64,000 bases of DNA from Chryseobacterium carnipullorum (GTDB lineage Bacteria; Bacteroidota; Bacteroidia; Flavobacteriales; Weeksellaceae), in assembly GCF_900142785.1 (NCBI RefSeq), contig NZ_FRCD01000006.1, positions 177,443-241,442 on the forward strand. The letters are read 5' to 3'. A model generated the notes under the pieces. That model was not told the origin of the DNA and searched no databases. It saw only the letters and a program-made list of their open reading frames with translations. The translations under genes were made by a program, and so were the position numbers. Shown one piece after another: positions 33,913 to 43,567 of the stretch. Numbering within the stretch: position 1 is the stretch's first letter; each line of letters opens with the position of its first letter.

Positions 33913-34635
33913 ATGAATCTGTACAATCTCATCATTCAGGATAAAGAGGAAATAACCCTTAACGATGTATTTCTCGGTCAAAACAACAGAGACCAGCTTA
34001 CCCAGCTTATTAAAGAGCACACGTACGTCAAAGAACTGCAGGAATATGGCCTTCCGGTGAACAACAAGATCCTTTTGCAGGGAAAGTCAGGTTGTGGGAA
34101 AACCATGACCGCAAAAGCCATTGCGAATGCTTTAGGTAAAAGTATCCTGATCTTAAATCTAAGCAATATCGTTTCTTCGCGTATTGGAGAGACGTCACAG
34201 AATATTAAAATGATCTTTGACAAAGCTGCCCGGGAAAGATCTGTTCTTTTTCTGGATGAACTGGACCAGATCGGGAAAGCCAGAGGAAGCGATGATAAAG
34301 ATGTGGGTGAAATGAGAAGGCTGGTGAATACACTGATCCAATTGATTGATTATTATCCTGAAAATGCACTTCTCCTTTGCGCCACCAACCATGCAGAAAT
34401 TATTGACACCGCTTTGCTGAGACGTTTTCAGCTGAAGATCAGCTATGAAATGCCTTCTGATGAATTTCTGGATACTTTCTACGATGATCTCCTGTCTCAA
34501 TTTCCTGAAGACCTGCGAGTGATAGACCGCCAATATCATATCTCTTTTGCTGAAGCGAAGGACCATACTTTTACCTCCGTAAAATCGGCACTGATCAAAA
34601 AACTGGAATCCCAGACCATGACAACACAGCCATGA
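33913..34635 (+). CDS. Small AAA+ ATPase
   Basis: 240 residues from the ATG at 33913. A short N-terminal region (LNDVFLGQNNRDQLTQLIKE) precedes the Walker A GKSGCGKT (57-64), Walker B VLFLDELD (111-118), sensor ATN (157-159) and the arginine pair LLRRF (about 170). The layout follows the Cdc48/FtsH-type AAA core, but no protease or substrate-binding domain is attached, so it would be a stand-alone ATP-driven remodeller. The last four bases overlap the ATG of the yggS gene, so the two are translationally coupled. Confidence 0.85.
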   Translation: MNLYNLIIQDKEEITLNDVFLGQNNRDQLTQLIKEHTYVKELQEYGLPVNNKILLQGKSGCGKTMTAKAIANALGKSILILNLSNIVSSRIGETSQNIKMIFDKAARERSVLFLDELDQIGKARGSDDKDVGEMRRLVNTLIQLIDYYPENALLLCATNHAEIIDTALLRRFQLKISYEMPSDEFLDTFYDDLLSQFPEDLRVIDRQYHISFAEAKDHTFTSVKSALIKKLESQTMTTQP

Positions 34636-35363
34636 AAGAAGATATCCTCCACAATCTCGAAGTCATCCATGACAGAATAAAGAAAGCGTGTGAAAAAGCA
34701 GGAAGAAACCGCGATGAAGTCAGATTGTTGCTGGCTACGAAAACCGTTTCTCCAACATTTATTAAAACCGCTTTAGAAAACGGACAGACATTAATTGCCG
34801 AAAATAAAGTTCAGGAACTGAAAGAGAAATATGAGGAATTGAAAGAAACTCCGCATGAAAATCATTTTATAGGACATCTGCAGACGAATAAAATCAAGGA
34901 TATTTTAAAATATGACGTGGCTTGTGTGCAGTCTCTGGACCGTATGGATCTGGCGGAAAAACTTCATCAACGGCTTTTAGCTGAAAGAAAAACCATTGAG
35001 GTTCTGATCCAGGTGAATACCTCCAACGAGGAAAGTAAATTCGGAGTACATCCTGACGAAGCGGTAGAACTGACCAGAAAAGTATCTGAACTGAGTACTT
35101 TAAAAATCAAAGGACTGATGACGATCGGACTTTTCAGTGCAGAAACAGAAAAGGTACGACCTTGTTTTAGACTCCTTAAAAACCTGCAACAGGAAATCAT
35201 CAAACAAAATATTCCCCATGTAGAAATGAAGGAACTATCTATGGGAATGAGCGGTGATCTCGAAACTGCCATTGAAGAGGGTGCCACGATAGTGAGAGTA
35301 GGAACGGCAGTTTTTGGAGCGAGGGTTTATCCGGACAGTTTTTATTGGGATGAAGGGGTTTGA
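34632..35363 (+). CDS. YggS/PLPBP pyridoxal-phosphate-binding protein
   Basis: 243 residues. The PLP Lys lies in VRLLLATKTVSPTFI (about 35). IAENKVQELKEKYE, HFIGHLQTNKIK, LIQVNTSNEESKFGV and the phosphate loop ELSMGMSGDLETAIEEGATIVRVGTAVFG follow. These proteins do not catalyse known reactions but buffer PLP and affect amino-acid metabolism. It overlaps the AAA+ gene by four bases (ATGA). Confidence 0.9.
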   Translation: MKEDILHNLEVIHDRIKKACEKAGRNRDEVRLLLATKTVSPTFIKTALENGQTLIAENKVQELKEKYEELKETPHENHFIGHLQTNKIKDILKYDVACVQSLDRMDLAEKLHQRLLAERKTIEVLIQVNTSNEESKFGVHPDEAVELTRKVSELSTLKIKGLMTIGLFSAETEKVRPCFRLLKNLQQEIIKQNIPHVEMKELSMGMSGDLETAIEEGATIVRVGTAVFGARVYPDSFYWDEGV

Positions 35364-35646
35364 ATTTTGAAGTTTGAGGACTTGAGAGTTTGCGTGTTGA
35401 TGCTATGTTATTTGGGTTTGGATTTTTTTCCACAGATCTTAAAAGAGGTTTAATTAAACATCTGTTTTAGTTTATTTATTTTTAATTACTTCTATATTTT
35501 TTTTCGAAAAGTAATGGGCTTATATTCTAAAAATAAGCATTCTTTAATGTAATCATTAAAATTTTACGTTAAAAATGTTAATCCTCTCATTAAAAAGAGA
35601 TTAGATCAGTTTTATTTATAGATTTACTGGACACAAATACACTCTG

Positions 35647-35859
35647 ATGATGAAACAAAATAATCTGATTTCTCTCCGAAAATCATTCGGAATATTGTTC
35701 TTTATTTTAATCGGTTCATTACTGTTAATAGACTGTTCGAAATCTTCAACAAGCAATGAAAGCGAAACAATTAAGGCCACTTTCTTATTGACCTGCATTA
35801 CCATTGCTGCAAGTTTCAGTATTTTCTTTCTCTCAAAAAAAATCAGGCGGAAAGAATAA
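35647..35859 (+). CDS. Small lipoprotein with C-terminal membrane segment
   Basis: 70 residues. N-terminal hydrophobic stretch with a lipobox-like LLLIDC (about 31), then a short Ser/Asn/Glu-rich spacer, a second hydrophobic helix (ATFLLTCITIAASFSIFFL) and the basic end SKKIRRKE. The same plan recurs in the 60-residue protein at 39945. Function unknown. It is a stand-alone gene. Confidence 0.5.
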   Translation: MMKQNNLISLRKSFGILFFILIGSLLLIDCSKSSTSNESETIKATFLLTCITIAASFSIFFLSKKIRRKE

Positions 35860-36073
35860 AGATCAAACTTATTCCCTACAGTTTTTCCATTTTCCTTTCA
35901 TCAACAGCTGATTTGGGGATTGTTTTTGAGTGCAATTGTATTAATTTTAGAGAAAATATATGAAACGAAGTCCTATGTTGATTCAGATAAGATCTGTAGT
36001 TTTATTTAAGAATCAACGCAAAGTTATATTAGAAAATAGAATTGGATAATTTCATACCTATCCATTTTTAATT

Positions 36074-36586
36074 ATGATGAAAACTACTAATCCAAATTAC
36101 TTCTTCCTTTTACTGTTACTCTTTCCCAACTTCCTCCTAGCCAATGCGGGCTCACCTATGATATGGTTTAGTTTTTTGCATTTGATTTGGATCAACTTTA
36201 TCATCGGAACTTTTGAAAGTAAGTTTCTTCTTGAAAAATTCAACATTCCCAACAGAAAGTGGCTCATCGTTGCTGCGAACTACACTTCTATGTTTTTGGG
36301 TTACTATTTTATTGCCCCTCATTTTTCTTTTGAAAATGGTTATCCTGATTTTTGGGGTATGAAATCAAGAGTCGGGGAATATGAACTTGGAGGTTTCTTC
36401 ATTGGATTTCTATGCAGTTTTGTTGCAACCTTAATTATTGAATTTCCTTTTTATTGGCTTTCATTAAAAACCAAACAACAGGGATGGAGATTACTGAAAC
36501 CATTTTTTCTGGTCAACCTTTTAACCAATTGTATAATGCTTCTCATTTATTTTGCCATTGTTGCTTTTTCTGCAAAATGGTCATAA
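36074..36586 (+). CDS. Uncharacterised multi-pass membrane protein
   Basis: 170 residues with four to five hydrophobic segments: signal-like start (FFLLLLLFPNFLLANAG), WFSFLHLIWINFIIGTF, LIVAANYTSMFLGYYFI, GGFFIGFLCSFVATLIIEFPFYWL and a C-terminal one. Tyr/Trp rich. I do not recognise the family. It stands alone. Confidence 0.6.
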   Translation: MMKTTNPNYFFLLLLLFPNFLLANAGSPMIWFSFLHLIWINFIIGTFESKFLLEKFNIPNRKWLIVAANYTSMFLGYYFIAPHFSFENGYPDFWGMKSRVGEYELGGFFIGFLCSFVATLIIEFPFYWLSLKTKQQGWRLLKPFFLVNLLTNCIMLLIYFAIVAFSAKWS

Positions 36587-36775
36587 CTGTAAAAAAGGTG
36601 ATTCTATTATTAATTTCATCAGGCGTTGAATTAAATATTGCTTTTCAACGGTTATTTATTTATTTTTAGCCTCATCTAATCTGGAGTGCCTTATTATATT
36701 ACCATAAACCCTTATTGCAAAGCTAAAAATGTAATATTTCAACCCTTCCGAATGTCCTACATATAAACTAAGACC

Positions 36776-38236
36776 ATGAAAAACTTAAAAGCCGTATTAA
36801 TTTCATCTTTACTCACATTAACAACTACTTCAGTATACGCCCAAAATTGCGATTGCACCAAAAATTTTGAATGGGTAAAAAAAACTTTTGAAACAAACGA
36901 TGCGGGTTTTGAATACGCATTAAAGCAAAAAAGCAATCAGGCTTACGAAGCCCATAATAAAACCATATCCGAAAAAGTAAAATCAGCTAAAACATTCAGT
37001 GAATGCACTCCTGTTTTGTATGAATGGCTTACTTTTTTCCGTTCCGGTCATGTGGCCATCAGACCTCTGAAACAGGAATCTCCAAAACAGAATACACCCG
37101 AAAAATCAAACAACGAATTTGCCAATTGGGAAACTCTGCCGGTAGAAACACAGGATTTCAAGAAGTACCTGGACAAAAAGAAAACGTCCGACTACGAAGG
37201 AATCTGGTATACAGAACCTTATACCATTGGAATAAAAAAGAAGGGAGATCAATATGTAGGATTCATCATAGAATCCGGGGCAGAAACCTGGACAAAAGGA
37301 CAGGTGAAACTGAAACTCAATTCTTCAGGTGGCAAAATGAGCTCTGTCTATTATATGCGTGATCATTCGGGAGTGGAATCCAGTGAGATCACCTTGACCG
37401 GGAAAAATCATTTACAAATCGGAGATTTCAGTCTTTCAAGAGTATATCCAAAGATGGAGGATGACCCCAAATATACGCAGTACTTTAAGTCGATAAGCGC
37501 TATTGAACCGTATATCGAAAAATTAAACGAAACCACTTTTTATTTAAGAATCCCGTCTTTTCAGGCTTCCCAGAAAAAGAAGATTGACAGCGTGATTGCT
37601 GCCAACAAAGATAAAATCCTCTCCACTGAAAACCTGATCATAGACATCAGAAACGGAACCGGAGGAAGTGATGCCAGCTACAACAGTATCCTTCCTTTGA
37701 TTTATACCCAACCAATAAGAACCGTAGGTGTAGAATATTTATCTACAAAACTGAACAATCAGAGAATGCTGGATTTCATCAACAAACCTGAATACGGGTT
37801 TAATGAAGAGAATAAAAAATGGGCCAAGGCTTCATTTGACATCCTGGAAAAACAGCAGGGAAAATTTGTCAACCTCAATGACAACGTCGTGAGCATCACA
37901 AAATATGACACCATTCATCCTTATCCGAAAAATGTAGGCATTATCATCAATCAGCGAAACGGAAGTACCGACGAACAGTTTTTACTGGCAGCCAAACAAA
38001 GCAGGAAAGTGAAATTATTCGGAACCACAACTTTTGGTGTTTTGGATGTATCCAATATGTATTATGTTCCTTCGCCTTGTAAGGAATTTGAATTAGGCTA
38101 TTCGCTTTCAAGAAGTATGCGTATTCCTGATTTTACGATCGATGCAAAAGGATTGCAGCCTGATTTTTACTTGGACAGAAGCATTCCGGTGTATGAGTGG
38201 ACGGAGTATGTGAATTGGGTGCTGAACGGGAAGTAA
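36776..38236 (+). CDS. S41-like exported protein with altered active site
   Basis: 486 residues with a signal peptide (to about VYAQ). The N-terminal helical part has FRSGHVAI (His92), the C-terminal S41 domain shows LIIDIRNGTGGSDA (287-300), QRNGSTDEQF with candidate Ser397, and LFGTTTFGVL where family members usually have G-x-K-T-F-G, so the general-base Lys is Thr here. A His/Ser-type mechanism, as in tricorn-like members, could replace it, or the protein may be a non-enzymatic relative. Single gene; the neighbour is a surface-domain protein. Confidence 0.75.
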   Translation: MKNLKAVLISSLLTLTTTSVYAQNCDCTKNFEWVKKTFETNDAGFEYALKQKSNQAYEAHNKTISEKVKSAKTFSECTPVLYEWLTFFRSGHVAIRPLKQESPKQNTPEKSNNEFANWETLPVETQDFKKYLDKKKTSDYEGIWYTEPYTIGIKKKGDQYVGFIIESGAETWTKGQVKLKLNSSGGKMSSVYYMRDHSGVESSEITLTGKNHLQIGDFSLSRVYPKMEDDPKYTQYFKSISAIEPYIEKLNETTFYLRIPSFQASQKKKIDSVIAANKDKILSTENLIIDIRNGTGGSDASYNSILPLIYTQPIRTVGVEYLSTKLNNQRMLDFINKPEYGFNEENKKWAKASFDILEKQQGKFVNLNDNVVSITKYDTIHPYPKNVGIIINQRNGSTDEQFLLAAKQSRKVKLFGTTTFGVLDVSNMYYVPSPCKEFELGYSLSRSMRIPDFTIDAKGLQPDFYLDRSIPVYEWTEYVNWVLNGK

Positions 38237-38283
38237 AACCAAAACGGAGAAGATATTTATAAAATAGCAAATAGTATATTTTT

Positions 38284-39111
38284 ATGAGATTTTTATTTTT
38301 TTATATTTTTTTAGGAGCTTTCTTAAATGCGCAAACCGTAACAGGCAAGGTACTATCGCAATATGACAGAAGTCCTGTGCCTTATGCCAGGATTGGTATT
38401 GATACTGAAGAAAATGGAACTATTGCTGATGAACAAGGTAATTATACACTTGATTTAAGTACCGTAAATAAAGATTTAAATGTAACCGTAGCTGTTGGAG
38501 GTTTTGATAAATTTTCAGTTCCTATCAACAGCTTTCTACAAAGCAGTACCCATATTATTCTTCTAAAAGAAAAAGTAAAAGATATTACAGAAGTTACTAT
38601 TACTCCTAAACGATTTAAAGATAAACACTGGGGAGTAGATTCTAAGTCAAAGAAAATTTTGTTTGCAACATATCCTGAAAGAAAAAAGGAAAAAGAAGAA
38701 CAATCCCGTGAATTGGCAATTAAATTTTCAAATAAAAGAAAGGTGAAAATTCAAAAAATACACTTAAATGTGGCTGATTTCCAAACGGATGTACCTGTTG
38801 AATTAAGGATTAATGTTTATAATGAGAAAGATAATCTCCCTAATGAATCTGTTTTATATAAGGATGTTACAGCAGTTCTTACAAAAGATTCTATTATAGA
38901 TGGTACCTTTACACTTGACGTAAGTGATTATGATATTTACGTAAATAGTGATTTTTTTGTTAGTATACAATTCATGAATTTTTTTAAAGGACATATATTT
39001 CTCAGTGGAGCGCTGCTTAAAACGGTATTTAAAAGAAAATACTATGGCAGTTGGGAAAAATCATCAGTAGCTTCCCCGGCTATTAATATCGATGTAAAAG
39101 TTGAAAAATAA
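38284..39111 (+). CDS. CarboxypepD_reg-like domain protein
   Basis: 275 residues: signal peptide (to about LNAQ), a CarboxypepD_reg-like beta-sandwich at about 20-95 (VTGKVLSQYDRSPVPYARIGI ... TIADEQGNYTLDL), then a second beta-rich domain. Such proteins are usually periplasmic or surface-linked and the sandwich often precedes TonB receptors. Here no receptor is attached. The 48-base gap from the S41-like gene suggests one operon. Confidence 0.7.
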   Translation: MRFLFFYIFLGAFLNAQTVTGKVLSQYDRSPVPYARIGIDTEENGTIADEQGNYTLDLSTVNKDLNVTVAVGGFDKFSVPINSFLQSSTHIILLKEKVKDITEVTITPKRFKDKHWGVDSKSKKILFATYPERKKEKEEQSRELAIKFSNKRKVKIQKIHLNVADFQTDVPVELRINVYNEKDNLPNESVLYKDVTAVLTKDSIIDGTFTLDVSDYDIYVNSDFFVSIQFMNFFKGHIFLSGALLKTVFKRKYYGSWEKSSVASPAINIDVKVEK

Positions 39112-39195
39112 CTTCGGTGTTAAATTCTATTTTTCCAACACATTTTTTTATCTTTACTATTCAAAATTTTCAATTAAAGCTTTCAAAAACCACAA

Positions 39196-39603
39196 ATGGA
39201 ACAGAAAATACATCAGGGAAGAAACGTAAAGAGATTCAGAGAAATGTTAGGAATCAAGCAGGAAGCTTTAGCTTTCGACTTGGGCGAGGACTGGAACCAG
39301 AAGAAAATTTCGTTACTCGAACAAAAAGAAACGATTGAAGATCCTTTGCTTCAAAAAATATCTGAAGTTTTAAAAATCCCTGTAGAAGCGTTCCAGAATT
39401 TTGACGAAGAACAGGCTATCAATATTATTGCCAATACTTTTCAGGATGACGCAGTTGCTTATGCTGAACAATACAAATGTACTGTTAATCCAATAGACAA
39501 AATCATTCAATTGCACGAAGAAAAAATTGCTCTTTACGAAAGAATGCTGAAAGAAAAGGATGATATGATGTCCAGACTTGAAGCATTGCTCAACCATAAA
39601 TAA
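39196..39603 (+). CDS. XRE-family regulator with coiled-coil tail
   Basis: 135 residues. The N-terminal helix-turn-helix (GRNVKRFREMLGIKQEALAFDLGEDWNQKKISLLEQKETIED) is followed by a middle region (VEAFQNFDEEQAINIIANTF) and a C-terminal coiled coil (IIQLHEEKIALYERMLKEKDDMMSRLEALL). This type is widespread in Flavobacteriia. Target genes unknown. It lies alone, with no toxin partner visible. Confidence 0.85.
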   Translation: MEQKIHQGRNVKRFREMLGIKQEALAFDLGEDWNQKKISLLEQKETIEDPLLQKISEVLKIPVEAFQNFDEEQAINIIANTFQDDAVAYAEQYKCTVNPIDKIIQLHEEKIALYERMLKEKDDMMSRLEALLNHK

Positions 39604-39944
39604 GCAATAAAACGGATGACAATATTAAGCAAATCTATTTGAATAATGGTGCCTTCGAGAGCCTCAGCCACCAGAAATAAGCCCTGTTTTTTTCATCTTT
39701 GCTGAGTGAACGCCTTTGCGATCCTTATTATCAGTGAGTAGTCAAACCCGTAGTATTCTTTGCGTGTAAAAAAAGAGATTGCTCGCAATGACGACAGAAT
39801 AAATTTGACGGCACTATTCTGAAAACTCCTTTCAAACCTATGCTTTTAAGATTTTCCTATTTACTACATACAGAATTCTAATCCTCAGTGAATATCCGGT
39901 ATATTTTTTGCTCGTAAAACATTAAAAACCAAACAAATATACCT
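39604..39944. other. Gene-free stretch with repeat-like sequence
   Basis: No coding frame. Parts such as GAGATTGCTCGCAATGACGA and GGTGCCTTCGAGAGCCTCAG resemble palindrome-bearing intergenic sequences common in this group, but I cannot show another copy in this window. Confidence 0.4.
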
Positions 39945-40127
39945 ATGATTAAAAAATTACTTTTTAGCTGTCTGTTTATGACAGCAGTATTCTTGTCTTC
40001 CTGTGAGAAATCTCAAAATACATCATCAGCACAAGACAGTGAACTATCCATTAAAACAGTATCAATGGTCACTTTTGGTGCCATGGCTGTTGCACTTCTT
40101 GTAGCCTACAGCTACCGAAGAAGGTAA
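39945..40127 (+). CDS. 60-residue lipoprotein with C-terminal helix and RRR tail
   Basis: MIKKLLFSCLFMTAVFLSSC gives an SP-II signal with the lipid-anchored Cys at 20. A Ser/Gln-rich spacer, a hydrophobic helix (MVTFGAMAVALLVAYS) and a YRRR end follow. The architecture matches the 70-residue protein at 35647. Function unknown. A perfect terminator lies just after it. Confidence 0.55.
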   Translation: MIKKLLFSCLFMTAVFLSSCEKSQNTSSAQDSELSIKTVSMVTFGAMAVALLVAYSYRRR

Positions 40128-40150
40128 AAGAAGATAAAAAATAACAAAAA

Positions 40151-40181
40151 AACACCCGTTTAGATTCTAAACGGGTGTTCT
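40151..40181. terminator. Bidirectional terminator between the lipoprotein and gcvP
   Basis: A perfect 14-bp stem AACACCCGTTTAGA / TCTAAACGGGTGTT with flanking T on one side and A on the other. It serves both convergent genes. Confidence 0.85.
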
Positions 40182-40201
40182 TATATATTGATGGTAGATT
40201 A

Positions 40202-43060
40202 TTACATATAAGCTTCAATCGGCTCACAAGTACAAACCAGGTTTCTGTCTCCATAAGCTTCATCAACTCTGGATACAGAAGCGAAGAATTTGTGGTCTCT
40301 TACCCAGTCCAGCGGATAAGCTGCCTTTTCTCTGCTGTAGGGTTTATCCCAGGAATCCGAGATCACCAGCTGCTCTGTATGAGGAGCGTTTTTAAGGACG
40401 TTGTTAGCCTGATCTGCTTCTCCGTTAGCAATCTCATCGATCTCTTTTTTGATAGAGATTAACGCTTCTGCAAAACGGTCGATTTCAGACTTGCTTTCAG
40501 ATTCTGTAGGCTCGATCATCAATGTTCCGGCTACAGGGAAAGAAACCGTTGGCGCATGGAATCCATAATCCATAAGTCTCTTCGCCACATCAGCTACTTC
40601 AATTCCTAAAGTTTTGAACTGACGGAAATCTACGATACATTCGTGAGCAACTCTTCCACTCTCGTTTGAATACAAGATCGGGAAATGTTCTGCTAAAATT
40701 TCTTTCAGGTAATTTGCATTCAGAATCGCATGTCCTGTTGCTTTTTTCAATCCATCTGTTCCTAACATTTTGATGTAAGAATAAGAAATATTAAGGATCA
40801 GACCTGAACCGTAAGGTGCAGCAGAAATACCCTCGATCGCTTCTTTGGAACCAATTCTGATATTCGCATTGGAAGGAAGGAAAGGAACCAGGTGCTTAGC
40901 CACACAGATCGGACCTACTCCTGGACCTCCGCCTCCGTGAGGAATCGCAAAAGTTTTGTGTAAGTTCAGGTGACAAACGTCTGCTCCGATGTTTCCAGGA
41001 CTTGTGAATCCTACCTGAGCGTTCATGTTGGCACCGTCCATATATACCTGTCCGCCGTGCTCGTGGATCAAGCTTGTAATTTCTTTAATATTCGCATCGA
41101 AGAATCCGTAAGTAGACGGATACGTGATCATTACGCAAGATAAATTCGCAGAATTCTGCTCTGTTTTAGCTTTCAAGTCTTCGAAATCAATTTCTCCGCT
41201 TTCAAGATTTTTAACGACAACAATTTTCATTCCTGCCATTGCTGCAGAAGCCGGGTTGGTTCCGTGCGCAGACTGAGGGATCAATACGACATTTCTGTGA
41301 CCTTCACCTCTTGAAATGTGATATTCTCTGATCACCATTAATCCTGCATATTCACCCTGAGCTCCGGAGTTAGGCTGAAGAGAAGTCCCTGCAAAACCAG
41401 TGATTTCAGCTAAATCTTTCTCCAGTTCTCTGATCATTTCCTGGTAACCTCCAGCCTGGTCCACCGGTACAAATGGGTGAACAGCTCCCCAGTTATCCCA
41501 TGAAAGTGGCAACATCTGAGTAGCAGCATTCAGTTTCATGGTACAAGAACCAAGAGAAATCATTGAATGCGTTAATGATAAATCTTTTCTTTCCAAACGT
41601 TTGATGTAACGCATCAATTCCGTTTCAGTATGGTATTTGTTGAATACGCTTTCTGTAAGAATTTCGTCTTTTCTTAAATTCTCCTCAGGAATGCTGTATC
41701 CTTCTTTTATTTCTAACTTGAAAGTCTGCTTGTCTTTGAACTGAGCGAAAGAAGCCATTAAATAATTTAATTTCTCCAATGTTGTGCTTTCGTTGATTGC
41801 AATACTTACCACTCCTTCCGTGAAATAGTTCAGGTTAAGTTTGTGATCAAGCATCATTCTCATCAATCTTCCTTTCTCATCCTCATTCATCGTTATTTTC
41901 ACAGTATCGAAGATAGGCTCTTCTACGGTCTGGTAACCTAATGCTTTAAGACCGTTTTTCAAAGCGTTGGCTTTGAAGTGGATCTGATCAGCGATATAGT
42001 TTAATCCTTTCGGACCGTGATAAACGGCATACATTCCTGCCATTACCGCTAAAAGAACCTGAGCAGTACAAATGTTTGATGTTGCTCTTTCTCTTTTAAT
42101 GTGCTGTTCTCTGGTCTGAAGCGCCATTCTCAATGCACGTTTTCCGTACATATCCTGAGAAACCCCGATAATTCTTCCCGGAATGTCTCTTTTGTAGTCT
42201 TCTCTGCAAGAGAAAAATGCAGCGTGAGGTCCTCCGTATCCTAGTGGAATACCAAATCTCTGAGAAGTTCCAACGGCACAATCAGCCCCCATGGAAGCAG
42301 GAGATTTAAGTTTCACCAAAGCCATTGGATCACAAGCGACAACCACCTGTAAATCTAATTTTTTATAGTTTACAATATCTTCAGTATAGTCTAAAACGAT
42401 ACCGTTTTTACCAGGATACTGTAATAAAACACCATAATAGCTCTCGTCCAACTGATGCGTCTTGTGATCTCCTTCCACGATTTCGATTTCTAAACCTTCC
42501 GCTTTAGTTTTCAACACTGAAACGGTCTGAGGTAAAACCAGATCGGAAACGAAGAATTTGTTTGCATTGGCTTTCTTCTGATCTTTCGTTCTGTTGTTAA
42601 AGAACATATGCATCGCTTCCGCAGCCGCTGTAGATTCGTCCAGAAGAGAGGCATTCGCCAGTCCAAATCCTGTAAGATCACATACTACCGTCTGGAAATT
42701 AAGAAGAGCTTCTAGTCTTCCCTGTGCAATTTCAGCCTGATAAGGAGTATACGCCGTATACCAGCTAGGATTTTCAAAGATATTTCTCTGAATAGCTGAT
42801 GGCAAAAGTGTATTGTGGTATCCAAAACCAATGTAGCTCGTATAATCAGTATTCTTCGATGCTAAATCTTTCGAATGGTTCAGCATTTCGTATTCTGAAA
42901 GCGGTGCCGAGATCTCAAGATCTTTCTCTAATCGGATAGAAGAAGGAATGGTCTGAGAAATTAGTTCTTCAATACTTGAAACGCCCAATCTTTCCAACAT
43001 TGCCTGTTTATCGGCTTCATTAAGGGAAATGTGACGGCTCACAAACTGTTCTGTATTCAT
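40202..43060 (-). CDS. gcvP: Glycine dehydrogenase (decarboxylating), P-protein
   Basis: 952 residues, the full-length single-chain form. P-protein of the glycine cleavage system: decarboxylates glycine with PLP and passes the aminomethyl group to the H-protein lipoyl arm. Seen: N-terminal half YTPYQAEIAQGRLEALLNFQ, then LDESTAAAEAM, and in the C-terminal half the PLP Lys region LNLHKTFAIPHGGGGPG (about 700) and SAHGTNPASAAMAGM. gcvT and gcvH are not adjacent, as is usual in Flavobacteriia. Single gene. Confidence 0.97.
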   Translation of the reverse strand: MNTEQFVSRHISLNEADKQAMLERLGVSSIEELISQTIPSSIRLEKDLEISAPLSEYEMLNHSKDLASKNTDYTSYIGFGYHNTLLPSAIQRNIFENPSWYTAYTPYQAEIAQGRLEALLNFQTVVCDLTGFGLANASLLDESTAAAEAMHMFFNNRTKDQKKANANKFFVSDLVLPQTVSVLKTKAEGLEIEIVEGDHKTHQLDESYYGVLLQYPGKNGIVLDYTEDIVNYKKLDLQVVVACDPMALVKLKSPASMGADCAVGTSQRFGIPLGYGGPHAAFFSCREDYKRDIPGRIIGVSQDMYGKRALRMALQTREQHIKRERATSNICTAQVLLAVMAGMYAVYHGPKGLNYIADQIHFKANALKNGLKALGYQTVEEPIFDTVKITMNEDEKGRLMRMMLDHKLNLNYFTEGVVSIAINESTTLEKLNYLMASFAQFKDKQTFKLEIKEGYSIPEENLRKDEILTESVFNKYHTETELMRYIKRLERKDLSLTHSMISLGSCTMKLNAATQMLPLSWDNWGAVHPFVPVDQAGGYQEMIRELEKDLAEITGFAGTSLQPNSGAQGEYAGLMVIREYHISRGEGHRNVVLIPQSAHGTNPASAAMAGMKIVVVKNLESGEIDFEDLKAKTEQNSANLSCVMITYPSTYGFFDANIKEITSLIHEHGGQVYMDGANMNAQVGFTSPGNIGADVCHLNLHKTFAIPHGGGGPGVGPICVAKHLVPFLPSNANIRIGSKEAIEGISAAPYGSGLILNISYSYIKMLGTDGLKKATGHAILNANYLKEILAEHFPILYSNESGRVAHECIVDFRQFKTLGIEVADVAKRLMDYGFHAPTVSFPVAGTLMIEPTESESKSEIDRFAEALISIKKEIDEIANGEADQANNVLKNAPHTEQLVISDSWDKPYSREKAAYPLDWVRDHKFFASVSRVDEAYGDRNLVCTCEPIEAYM

Positions 43061-43555
43061 TTTTATTTATTAGATTTTGTTCGTAAAAAAGATTCGTAAA
43101 ATTACGTTTTTTTAAACGATTGTACAACAGTTCAAAATTGCTGAAATAATAGTCAGAATCTCTTATGCTTTTTAAAAATAATGAAACAGAATGCTTTTAT
43201 TGATTAAAATTGAATCCGGCCTGTTTCAGAGTTGATTGCTTATTATTTTATTAAATCAACAATCCTATTCATTTTATCTTTACAATATGGAAAGCTTAAA
43301 AGACTATGTCTGACATTTGATCAACAAAAATCTTCACATTCTTCCGTCTGAATCTGAAACCTAAGTTTATAGTCATACTTAATCATCCAATATTTTAAGC
43401 TTTCAGATCTTACTTAACTTTATTTTGGGGAGGTGGATAATCCAAAATCAGCTTTTTCCATTAAAAAATAAAGAGGTGAATATGGACTGAACCTTCTGAG
43501 CAACAGGCCATGTAAGTTTTATGAAATTTTATTAATTATATTTATTCTAAATTAA
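43061..43555. other. Intergenic region
   Basis: About 500 AT-rich bases upstream of gcvP and of the Cys-rich small gene. I see no coding frame or RNA structure. The promoter of the small gene lies at its right edge. Confidence 0.4.
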
Positions 43556-43563
43556 TATATTTG
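43556..43563 (+). promoter_or_regulatory. -7 element of the Cys-rich small gene
   Basis: TATATTTG ends only four bases before the ATG at 43568, so transcription would start at or inside the start codon region: a leaderless or near-leaderless message, unless a different promoter is used. Confidence 0.45.
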
Positions 43564-43567
43564 CAAC

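Noticed and set aside
33651..33944. 97-codon frame before the AAA+ gene
   Set aside because: Runs through a perfect hairpin, a terminator and the -7 element of the AAA+ gene, and the protein looks random.
39196..39603. XRE regulator considered as antitoxin of a toxin/antitoxin pair
   Set aside because: No adjacent small toxin gene; the coiled-coil-tailed form occurs alone in this group.
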